In this document: positions 48,860 through 59,221 of the stretch, in pieces
Layout: each line of letters opens with the position of its first letter
Numbering within the stretch: position 1 is the first letter of the stretch
Assembly (NCBI GenBank): GCA_015698045.1
Contig: BLAL01000175.1
Span: 434,001-498,000, forward strand
Origin: Rhizophagus clarus
Lineage: Eukaryota; Glomeromycota; Glomeromycetes; Glomerales; Glomeraceae
Reading direction: 5' to 3'
DNA length: 64,000 nucleotides
Program-made: the position numbers and the translations under genes
Notes under the pieces: generated by a model
What the model was told of the DNA's origin: nothing
Seen by the model: only the letters and a program-made list of their open reading frames with translations
Databases searched by the model: none

Positions 48860-49037
48860 TACAGTCGAACTCCGATATAACGATACGTCGGGACTCGGAA
48901 AAAATATCGTTATATCAAAATTATACCGATATTTATATGCTCTCATATATGGTGGGAAAATGAAATCCCATCGTTATATCGAATTTTTAATATATATATC
49001 GGTATATTGGATATCGGTATATCGAAGTTAGACTGTA
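48860..49037. mobile_element. TA-flanked pogo/Tc1-mariner-like MITE
   Basis: The element is 48862-49035, starting CAGTCGAACTCCGATATAAC; the other end inverted reads CAGTCTAACTTCGATATACC. TA flanks both sides. CAGT termini with a TA duplication and a GATATAACG motif fit pogo-like elements by established knowledge. No coding capacity; the 64-codon frame across it is spurious. Confidence 0.75.
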
Positions 49038-50810
49038 TCTATATATTACTAATATATATTACATAATATTCATTACATAATATCCGAACATACAGTAGTT
49101 GATTAATATTTGCTATACTTACTGATTAAATTCGGCAATAGTGCGATTTCATTTTGCCGCTATAGGATATTTTTGTTGCTTTACTTGTATTTGTTTCGAT
49201 TTTTGATTCTCTTTAGTCAGATTTTATTTAATATTGTGAAACATAGAACTACAAAGTTAATATTTTTGCGAGATGCGTTTAATAATCATTATTGAAGATA
49301 CAAAGATAAAGTTTTTGATGTGTTATAAACTTTCCATTTGACCACTAACATATGACTTTATAGGTAAACATATTTCATCGTTTTCTTCATACGTCTTATA
49401 AATTAATCAGAAACTTAGTTATATTGTACACAAATTTATTATAGAATTACAATGTGATTTAATAATCAATCGTTTAATACGTTTAATATATTTAACATCA
49501 TGAACACTAAATACTACATAGTTATATTTCCTACCTAAAGTTAGAAAACCTAAGCTCGATTCTAATTTTAGCAGATTCTGAGCTTGATTACTCTTGAAAC
49601 TATTCTAAGAAAGCCAAACTGAAACTAACTGTAAACCAACTTGTAGGAACCACTCAAAAATCGGATCACATACGCTGACTGAAATTAATCATTGCATTTT
49701 TCATTTGTATAAACCTAATTTGAACTACTAGCTTAATTTACCTTTCCCATTTCTAATGATAATTTTTTCAAAATCATTATTTTGACAATTTATAATTTCT
49801 TTTTACAGTTATCTACTTAACATGTAAAAACATAGTTGTTACCATATTTTTATAACAAATTTCTTGCCGTACGTGCAATTTTTTTAAAAATAACTTGCAA
49901 GCATCTTTAATGAAACAGCAACAATCATCTTGCGCAGTCAAATAATAATCAGCTCGCCCAAGTTGCAACAATTGCTAGCCCAATTTATCCCACAAAAAAA
50001 AAGAAGACAATCAGTCTCAGCCTTTAAACTATACGTACCTTATAGAGAGAAAGTATACATGCCAACAAATAAGAGACAAAGCCCTTCGTGTACGTAAATC
50101 CCCAGAAACTTGATCTGTAACATCCGGTGAACGTCGGGTGATCACCTGGATGTATCTAGGGTAATTACCCAGGATTTTGAACAGAGCGACGCTTCATATG
50201 AAATTAAAAATTCGATATAACCCTAGTTTTAAGTAGTACTGAGGAGTCAGGTAAAAATAATATACGGACAAGCTGTAATGTTATAATTTATTTAATCATT
50301 ATATTAAATTATTTTAAGTAATTTAGCTCAAAGTTAATAGAATATCATATAATTTAAGCAATGAAATTACTTATTTTCCTACGTTCTATATAACTAAATA
50401 TTTTATAAGTTATCAGTTTTTTTACTGCATTTATACAATAATCAAATAACTAATTCTTTATTTAAATAACAATTTAAAATGATAAGTAACACAGTATTGG
50501 ATTGAATTGTATTTATTAATAATTTATATAATTTAACTAGTTAATTTCTCTATTTAAATATAAGATTGTAAGTAATATATTTAATTTATGTTAACCACTT
50601 TACACTGAACAACACATCAAACACACCGTAAACATGAAACTATTTCATCATTTCAAAATAAGTAAGTTCGAATTTCATATCAAACACACACAAACACAAA
50701 CTGAAGCACGTCAAACACATCGAACACTAGTGAACAAATATACCACTAAGGTTTTGATATTAATTTATGCGAAGGAAAGAACTTTTCCATTTTTATTGCT
50801 GTTTTCTGTG
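49038..50810. other. Intergenic, no gene seen
   Basis: AT-rich. Perfect short palindromes GGTGATCACC (50138) and GGGTAATTACCC (50159) lie close together. A 127-codon frame (50634-51017) runs into the following repeats and has no family signal. Confidence 0.4.
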
Positions 50811-51379
50811 TGTTTGGCCAATTGTCAACGAAACGGCAATAATTCTACTATGTATTTATATAATATTTGCACATTGTTCAATAATTCTATTATGTATTTA
50901 TATAATATTTGCACATTATTCACTCTAAATAATTTTTTTTTATTTAAAAAATTACTTAATAATAGAAAGCAAGTTATTTATTTAATTTATCATTATATAA
51001 TATTTACATACAATTAATAGATTAATTTAAATTCTTTAATTAATAGGAAGTAAGTTATTTGGTGAATTCTATTATTACATATTCATATAATATTTACATA
51101 TTGGAGGTTCACTGTTAATTGAATATTTTATTTAAAAAATTATTTAATAATATAGAAAGTAAGTTATTTTTATTATTATTACAAATTTATAATATATATG
51201 TACGTATTTTAAACTTATTCTAAAAATTATAGACCATATATACATATTTATATATTTAAAACTAACTGAGGATTTTATGTTCTATTAAATTTCTAATTAA
51301 ATTTTAGGATAAGTATTAATAATATTTTTTTAATTTAGAATTTAATATTTAATTATTTAATTTATAGAACTAAACAAGT
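50811..51379. repeat. Degenerate AT-rich tandem repeats
   Basis: AATAATTCTA(C/T)TATGTATTT with TATAATATTTGCACATT is repeated twice about 45 bases apart (50839 and 50881). AGAAAGCAAGTTATTT-type words recur near 50964, 51046 and 51155. Confidence 0.5.
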
Positions 51380-52200
51380 GGAAATGAAAATAAAGTCTTG
51401 GATAAATTTATTTATATTGTATAAAATTATTCCTGGCCTTAATGAAATACATAAACAAAAACTTATTCATTGTTATTTCATGATGGTAATATTCTAAATC
51501 ACAAAAATAAAAAGGATGAAAATGATAAAGAGGATGAAAATGAAGAGGATGTAATGTAATGGATAAAATTTATATTAGCGATCTAGGATTATGTCAACCT
51601 GTAAAATCATTTTCAAAAAAGTGAAATTTTTGATGTTATACCATTTATGACACCCGGAGTTTTAAGAAATAAACCATATACCTCAGCCAGTGATATATAT
51701 AGTTTTTCTATGATTATGTGGGAATTTACATCAGGAGTTCCGCCATTTAATAATAGAGCACATGATGGTATGATATAAGTAATTGTAAAGGTGAAAGGCC
51801 TGAAATCGTTGAAAATACTCCACGATGTTACATAGATTTGATGAAAAGATGCTGGGACAATGATGCATTAAAAAGGCCATCTTCTAATGAAGTTTCAAAT
51901 ATCATTGAAAAATGGATTATTCTTCCTTATAAAATGAAAATTGAAGATATTGATGAGGAATTAAAGCACGATGTTATGGAATTTATAAATGCACCTTCAG
52001 CAACAACCTCTTTAAATATAGTAAATACAGCAGGTGAATCTTCGACTTCAACTTCAATTGAACGTAACAACTCCGCTGCTGAATCTCATCCACAAGCATG
52101 CTACACAAGTCGCTTGCTTAATTTTACTAGCGAAAATGTGAATGAAATTCTAAAAAGTGAAAGTTTGGATCATTGTATCACTAAAGATCTGGTTATGTAA
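51380..52200 (+). pseudogene. Kinase pseudogene, C-terminal part
   Basis: Pieces in order: PGLNEIHKQKLIHCYFHDGN (catalytic loop, HCY for HRD), an acidic Lys/Asp/Glu insertion, ISDLGLCQPVKSF, PFMTPGVLRNKPY (TPG for APE), DIYSFSMIMWEFTSGVPPF, and after a frame change RPEIVENTPRCYIDLMKRCW. The frame is then intact to 52200 (KRPSSNEVSNIIEKW and a Ser/Thr-rich tail). A stop at about 51557, another near 51622 and a frame change near 51775 break it. It belongs to the AMF DGN-loop kinase class, like the relic at 11700-13310. The N-lobe is missing. The last 120 codons could still be expressed, but no start or promoter supports that. Confidence 0.75.
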
Positions 52201-52218
52201 TATATATACTGTACAGTA

Positions 52219-52253
<35 letters not shown>

Positions 52254-53090
52254 ATATTTATGTGAAATTAATTAACAGTTAATTCAGAAATAGTTGAAAA
52301 TTAGCTAAACCTTATTTAGTTGTATTTTGCATTTAACAATATATATATACGTATATATACTATACGTGAAATCATTTTTTTTTTATTTTTATTAAACATC
52401 AAGGCTAGAGTAGTAAAATGTTTTACAAGTTTTTTAGTTTGTAATTTGAATAATTCTATTATTAAATATGAATTATCAAATTGATTATCATTGAAAGTGC
52501 AACTATGAGATTAAGTTTTTAATATGATTACTACAATAAAAAAATTTTGAATAAAATAATTATCTCGGGTGAAATAATTAAAAAATTTTAATTTTGGCCA
52601 CAAACAAAACATTTTATTATATCTGAGTATTGTAGAAGATAATGTCAACAATTGTCACATCTGATGTCATCCTAATTACATAATAAAATCGCAAGGTTGG
52701 AGATTTTTCGGATTTCACCAATTTACAAATAAAATTTAAATTTCTGTCCCCATTAATTATAATAAAATGGGAAACGTTAGGGTGTGATGTATAGTGCTAA
52801 ATAACCTACCCCTAACCATAATCCTAACCCTAATCCTAACGGATCCAATCAGATCAATTAAATCTCGTTTAAGTCATTTTTCGCACGTGCTGGTTAATCA
52901 TTTTTCTAGTCAATCACTACGTAACAAAAAATGAATGATACCGAAAATTGGTTATGGGACGAATTTAAATTGGTAATTTAAACTATAATTTGTTGAAAAG
53001 ATAACAAATGAATAATTTTTTTAGCGTGAAGATTTGAATTGAATTTCTTAACTGGAACTTCTTCATAATCATATTTCATCTAAATTATAT
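52201..53090. other. Intergenic; poly-A and telomere-like words
   Basis: A pure A run (52220-52250) is followed by AT-rich sequence. 52798-52842 has CCCTAACCATAATCCTAACC and CTAATCCTAAC, degenerate forms of the CCCTAA telomere repeat. No gene is seen. Confidence 0.45.
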
Positions 53091-53345
53091 TTATGTTGAG
53101 TCAGCAATTCGGTGTTTAATATTTGTAATTGTCATCAATTCTGCCAAACATTCATGGTCTATCTTCTTTTTACGCCATGTTAAAAATTGACAAGGATAAT
53201 CTTCAAAATCATTTAATATTAGTGCCATAGAAGTCGCTAATCCACAATTTTTGTTAAAACGATAAAAAACTCGTAATCATTTAGGAGTATTTCGTTCAGC
53301 ATTTGAAACAAATATTCTTCTTGTATTGGAAATTGTGAAGATGTG
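53091..53345 (-). pseudogene. Unidentified C-terminal gene fragment
   Basis: The minus-strand frame reads RRIFVSNAERNTPK, a TGA, LRVFYRFNKNCGLATSMALI, LNDFEDYPCQFLTWRKKKID, HECLAELMTITNIKHRIADS and a stop at 53091-53093. The composition is strongly protein-like. The frame one base away is also open just upstream (FPIQEEYLFQMLNEILL), so a slip may have occurred near 53265. Family not recognised. Confidence 0.45.
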
Positions 53346-53530
53346 TAAAATTCACAATAAAGGAAAAAAAATAAGGAAATTTAAAAGAAAGGAAAGAAGT
53401 ATAATCAAAAAGTGAAAAATTAGAATCGTAAGAAAGTTAAGTAAAAAAAAAAAAAAAAAATAGATTAGAAATTGATCATACCACACATATTATTATTGTA
53501 CGACATTTTCCGCATATGTTATTGATTACT
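53346..53530. other. Spacer, A-rich
   Basis: A-rich with an A run at 53442-53460; no gene. Confidence 0.4.
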
Positions 53531-53747
53531 TTATAATAGGGATCATCTTACCACACCACCCTCGGCTATATGTTTCTGGTAGTACAGGTGACATCCGAGG
53601 GTTGTGACAAATAGGGATCAGACCGCTCAAAAAAAACTAAGTCGCTGAGATAAATATAAACAACGCGAACGCGGACATCACGTGATCGGTGACGGTTAGA
53701 CATCACACCTTTCCGAGGGTGGTGTGGTAAGATAATTCTTATAATAG
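53531..53747. mobile_element. Mutator-like MITE with 9-bp target duplication
   Basis: The element is 53540-53738. Its ends GGATCATCTTACCACACC and, inverted, GAATTATCTTACCACACC continue ACCCTCGG; 24 bases agree with one or two changes. TTATAATAG is exactly duplicated on the flanks (53531-53539, 53739-53747). Nine-base duplications and termini starting with G point to Mutator-like elements. Non-coding, GC-richer inside. Confidence 0.8.
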
Positions 53748-53808
53748 TGATACACAAATTTTGATCACTTTATAAATAGTGATACACAAATTTTAATCAC
53801 TTTATTAT
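53746..53808. repeat. Tandem duplication, about 31 bp x 2
   Basis: TAGTGATACACAAATTTTGA then TCACTTTATAAA is followed at once by a near-identical copy with one internal change. It directly abuts the Mutator-like MITE. Confidence 0.75.
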
Positions 53809-54707
53809 AAAATAATCAATAAGATACACGAAAAAGGCCCAGTTTGCTTACGTCAAACATATCCAATAACAATTACTTCTTGCAATAAATCTGGTTGACA
53901 GTTTTGATTTTCACACGAGGAGTAAACTATAATTGACATATTAAAATCGTATCAGATAATATTTGTGAATTTTTGGCCTAAATTAAATTTAGAGACTTCG
54001 GAATTCTTTCTTTATATATAACTAGTTATATTTTATTCAGTAAACAAAATTTTGTTATTTATTGTATGTTTTTGCAGGTTAATGAGCTTATCGCCGTTTT
54101 CAAAATGGTTGATGTTATTTATTTGTGATTAAATATTCGAATACCAATATTCGTCCGGTTTTCGTCCGGTTTTCGGTTTTATTTTTTTTTTTTTCCAAAC
54201 ATAACAGCATCAACCATTTTGAAAACAGCGATAATAAAACCAATGATCGGCAAGTCCTTACCGTATACTGTATGCTATCTCTACTGAAATATAATATCAT
54301 TATATTAATTCTATTGTTTTATCAAACCCATTTAATAGCTTTATTAAGCTGATAGTTTTAGAGTATGCTACGTAAAAAATGAATCATTTATTATGTTCTT
54401 TTTATAGTACTATGAAAATTTTTAATCAACTTTTCTCAAGCTTACTAAATTTAATTAGGATAATCCAAATTCACAGACATCTTAATAATCATTTTACTAA
54501 AATTTTGGCGTAAAATGTAAACAAAAAAAAAAATAGAATGAACGAAAGAAAAAAGTTCATGCATTTATAAACACAGTATGTAATCAAATATATTGTATCA
54601 ACTCTAAAATAACACAATTGATGCTGGATTAATATATGCTTAAACTATATAATAAGCATAATGCCTCCGTTCTTACCCTCTGCTAAACAGTAACGAATAA
54701 TATCATA
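53809..54707. other. Intergenic, no gene seen
   Basis: An inverted word pair, CGCCGTTTTCAAAATGGTTG (54092) against CAACCATTTTGAAAACAGCG (54211), frames about 140 bases and probably marks another small inverted-repeat element. Short open frames on both strands here are not supported. Confidence 0.45.
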
Positions 54708-56762
54708 ATGCAAACCAATATTGACAATTCAAACGAGTGGATCGATTGGATTGAAGAAGCCATTTCTCAAAGTCTTATTCGATATTATGATTATAAATAC
54801 TTTCATAGCATAAAAGAAATTGGTTCCGGAACTTTTGGAAAAGTCTATCGTGCGAATTGGAAAAATTTACGTGAAACGTTTACATTGAAAACATTTTATG
54901 ATTTTGATAAAACCATAGTTAAAGAAATTGTTAATGAGGTACATTATAATTTAAATTAAATAGCAAATCTATAGCTCATGATATATCAAAATTTAAAAGA
55001 TTCTCCTAATCTCCTATGGTCTAGATTATATTACAACGCAAGATCAATATTCTTAAGAATATTATTCATTTATGCGGTATTACGAGAGGTAAATGATTAA
55101 TAATACTAACGTAATAATTAACTTTGTAAGACCCACAGTAATTTTTTTTTTTTATTATATGTTAGTGAGCGATCAAGAAAATTATTCATTGGTAATGGAG
55201 TATGCAAATGATGATGGAACTCTCAGAGAATATTTAAAGAAAAACTATAATAAACTTACCTGGGATAATAAACTCAATTTAGCTTTTCAATTAACTTATG
55301 CTGTGTCGTGTTTGCATGAAGAAGGAATTGTACACCGTGATTTGGTAATAAACGTGTAGTGTAAATATGATTTTTAAATGTTGGTCTAGCAATCTAAACC
55401 TATTCTTTTATTTAATAATAGCACGCCAACAATATATTGATTCATCAAGATACCCTCAAATTAGCCGATCTCGGTTTGACAAAAAGAATTGAAGAAGTAT
55501 CCGGCTTTCAATCAAAGATATTTCAAACAATTCCTTACATTGATCCAAAGAGCTTTTATAGGCAAAGGAACGAAGATGAGAAAATACAAGTGTACTCATT
55601 AGATGAAAAAAGCGATGTTTACAGTATTGGCGTTTTATTATGGGAAATATCAAGCGGTCGCCCTCCTTTTTGTGATGATCAATATGACTTTGATTTAGTT
55701 ACAGAAATTTTAGAAGGTTGCAGAGAAACGCCTGTTCACAATGTGCCCGAAGATTATGTAAAAATTTATTCTGGTAAAGACGCATCTAAAACTCAGCTTA
55801 TGTACTGTATAATTAACAATTAATTGCTCTAATTGGTTAAAAAAAAATTTTTTTTTCTATTTCATTTATTAGATTGTTGGAACGGTGATCCAGACAAGCG
55901 TCCAACTATAAAAGTGGTGATCTCTAATTTAAGAGAATTAAATAATAAAATGATAAATATAACAACTTCACCACCTAATTTTGATTCAATTGTGACTAAA
56001 ATAGTTGATCATTTTAGTACTATAATAGTAGAAAGCAAAAAAAGTGCAAAACGAAGAATTAATAATTATCTTTATGAATGTAATATAACTTCGCAAGAAA
56101 TATACGATTTTATATCAAGTAATCAAGATAATTCAGATTCCATTGTCTTACTTGGAATATTTAATTATTTAGGAATTGGAACAAAAGTTAATATGTCAAA
56201 AGCATTTAATTTATGTCAAAAGGCTGCAGATTTAGGAAATGTGTTTGGAATAAATCATTTAGGACACTTTTATCAACTCGGAATTGGAACTAAAGTTAAT
56301 AAAAAAAAGACATTTGAATTATATCAAAAATCTGCAAATTTAGGAAGTACAATTGGTATGAATAATTTAGGATACTGTTATGAAAATAGAGTTGGTATAA
56401 GAGTTGATAAGAAGAAGGCACTTGAATTATATCATGAAGCAGCAAGATTAGGAAATGTATCTGGAATGAATGATTTAGGGCGATGTTATCAACTTGGAAT
56501 TGGAATTGATGTTGATAAAAAAGAAGCAATTACATTATATAAAAGAGCCGCGGAATTAGGAAATTGGGTATCCCAATATAATCTTGCTTATATGTATGAA
56601 GAAGGTGAAGGAACTACGAAAAATGTGAACGAAGCAATCTATTGGTACGAAAAAGCTGCGTTACAAGGAGATCAAGAATCTCTAAATAAATTGAGATATT
56701 TAGAATATATTAATTTTCCAAAGAATAAGTTTATACGTGTGAAGGAAGAGAAGGAATTGTGA
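54708..56762 (+). CDS. Kinase-SLR gene 4: TKL-type kinase (DLG) with 5 Sel1 repeats
   Basis: Exons 54708-54938, 55025-55088, 55166-55344, 55422-55773 and 55873-56762; 571 residues, phases 0,1,0,1. Glycine loop GSGTFGKV, Lys61 and HRD 155-157 with LHANN are kept; the metal-binding motif is DLG (174-176) rather than DFG, and APE is DPK. DLG is tolerated in active kinases, so activity is possible. The linker is diverged (IVDHFSTIIVESKKSAKRRI to NSDSIVLLGIF analogue), followed by five SLRs; the last, EAIYWYEKAALQGD, is the family closing repeat. The C-terminal tail past residue 545 or so is out of step with a duplicated copy of the same sequence lying after the stop, so the natural end may have been altered by that duplication. 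Confidence 0.9.
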
Positions 56763-56860
56763 AAAATATGAACAAATCAATCTATTGGTATAATTGCAAG
56801 GAGATCAAAGAATCTCTTAAACTTTTAGAATATATTAATCGTTCAAAGAATAAAATCCAA
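56606..56860 (+). repeat. Partial duplication of gene 4's 3' end
   Basis: The last 110-125 coding bases (from GAAGGAACTACGAAAAATGT at 56606) recur from about 56749 (GAAGGAATTGTGAAAAATAT) through TTAGAATATATTAAT and TCAAAGAATAA. The second copy has a small internal deletion. It is entered in a shifted frame, which creates the stop at 56760-56762. Confidence 0.8.
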
Positions 56861-57285
56861 AAAAATTGATTATAAGCTTATAAATAAATACGTTCATCTA
56901 GAACAAATTTTATTGAATCAGAAAATAAATATAATACAAATTTAATTTTTCTTTTTAAAAAAAGTTTATTAAATTGGTTATCACAATTTTAAAAATATTT
57001 TTGCATTTCTTTCTCTAAATATAAACGGTATATAGGAAATAGATCTATTATGAGTATTTATAAGTCCTGAGCAGGGAGATTTAGAATTACTACAAGTATC
57101 AAATAATAATTGTCACGTGGAGTTTTTCAAGAAAAGATGAAATGATCACGTGACACTTTTTGCGCTAACTACCCAGATGCAAAATTTACACACCTACTGA
57201 GAATAAGTATTGCTATCATGATACATTATAAATTCACCATTATTGAGCTTATTATTCAGTTTATCAAATATCATATTTAATCAAA
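56861..57285. other. Intergenic, no gene seen
   Basis: AT-rich. CACGTG words occur at 57115 and 57152; no further support for regulation. Confidence 0.35.
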
Positions 57286-57435
57286 ATGATGAAATTACGC
57301 TATAAAGTATACCGTTATGATAGATTTCTACTCGTATTTGTATTGACTTCTTTCTTTATACTAAGTAAAAGTTTTTGCAGGCATGATTTAATTAAACATA
57401 TTGCGGGTTTACACTTATATATACAACAAACATGA
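57286..57435 (+). CDS. Possible small secreted peptide, 49 aa
   Basis: An ATG-initiated frame MMKLRYKVYRYDRF, then a hydrophobic stretch LLVFVLTSFFILSKSFC and a short polar tail ending IQQT. The layout resembles a signal peptide or membrane anchor with a 20-residue mature part. It is shorter than usual gene-finding limits. It has no relatives in the window, and chance occurrence in AT-rich DNA is quite possible. Confidence 0.2.
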   Translation: MMKLRYKVYRYDRFLLVFVLTSFFILSKSFCRHDLIKHIAGLHLYIQQT

Positions 57436-59136
57436 GACTTTTCTCGTTACCAACATACCTAGTATATGTCGTTTTCGATAGGAACCATTTGAATAAAAAG
57501 GATACGAGCGATAAATTAAAAAGAATAAATGGTCAAAAAGGGAGATGGGAATATAAAGAAAGTATTCATAGCTTACAGTAAAAATGTAAATTTACATTTT
57601 TTTTTGTAAAATGGCAGAGCATTTCATAAAAAATAGTAATTTGATTTATAATGAATGATCAGTCAAGAAAATCTCAATCGTGCAAACGATAAGTCTTTAA
57701 TATAAAGTAAAAGTTAGTAGATACTATACAGTATATATTTTAATATATGGTTTTTTTGCTACAGAGAAGAAAAATCATCATTAAATACTATTGTCGACTG
57801 CTAATGATTATTAAATGTTTGTCCGGAATAGTTAAAAATAAATTGTTTAAAAAGTAATTAAATGTTAAATCAAAATTAATTAATTAAAATCATTTTAAAA
57901 ATAATAAGTCGAAAATACCTTCCAAATAACTAACTTTGCACGTTTGATAAAATAATTTTTCACATATTTTCCGAATTAATTTTAATTTTTGTGCTTTCTT
58001 AAACATGAACTTTAATTAATCCGTACTTACTGATTTATATGCTTACTATTGCTCTTTCACGTGCATATTATGATACTTACGCACGCGCTTACGATTCTTT
58101 CAATATAATCATAAAAATGCTTTTCTGATCTATCCGAAACATCATTATCTCCTTGGGTACCGCACACCACAGATTTTCTACATCAGTCGATAAATTAATT
58201 TATATTTTATATAATTTCCTCTCTATTATTATACATAAAAGGAATACTGTGCTGAGTTGTCACAAGCAATGCTTCCTAAATTTATAACTTACTATAAAAT
58301 GTAAATGAATTATTATTTATTGACATCAGCCCTTATCCTAATTATTAATACATTATAAATATTTCATGAATTTTTTTTAGTTATGACTTATGAAAGTATT
58401 TCAATGCAAAGTATCCTTTATGATTTATATTTAATTCGTACAATAGACTTTCTCGAAGTTTAAGGAACTTATGTTCTTGAAACTACGGAATATAATGCAT
58501 GTTCATGATATTTTTTTAATCCAGCGACGTATTTATTTGAATTATTAGTATCAGGAATAAAAAATTTCGAGTGTTATGAGTTGTATATTACCATTTTTGT
58601 GGCAATCTTTGGTTCTATGTTCGCTTTCGCTTTTCTAATAATGCATAAACTGTAAATTAACTCTTCCTCAAAATGTTTAGTGTATCAGTGCAACAAATTC
58701 TACGCTACGTGCATAAACTAATTCGCCAATCAGTCAGTGACGTCAGAATACAATGGTGTAAATCACGTGAACACATAAAAAGTACGAGACTACGAGTATC
58801 AAATAATAAATGCATACATCTACGGTATATGTCTATGTGATTAATAATTACTGACTTTAAAATAAAAGATAATTACAAAAATGTTCTTTTTCTCTAAAAA
58901 AACACACTTCTTTTTTACCATATAAATGTATTTATTCATTTATTTAATGTTCGTGACTGAAAGTTATACAATTGATACAGCTAACTATTTTCAGAAAACA
59001 AAAAAATTCACTATCTAAATGTATAAATTTACGTTATTTTGATTTATATGCTAAGTTAATAAGGTAGACAACCCTAAATCAATTTAAAAAAAACTATTGT
59101 CTCTAAATTCAATGAAGATCGCTTATTCTAAAAGTT
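57436..59136. other. Intergenic, no gene seen
   Basis: AT-rich between kinase-SLR genes 4 and 5, which converge on this interval. No other feature supported. Confidence 0.4.
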
Positions 59137-59221
59137 CTAATCTATTCTAATCAGCACCTTCACCAGTTCACCTCTTCGTCCTTCAGATTTTATATACCAA
59201 TAAATTGGCGATTCCATACTT

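Noticed and set aside
50634..51017. 127-codon plus-strand frame
   Set aside because: Its second half is a duplicated AT-rich repeat and no family signal or splice support was seen.
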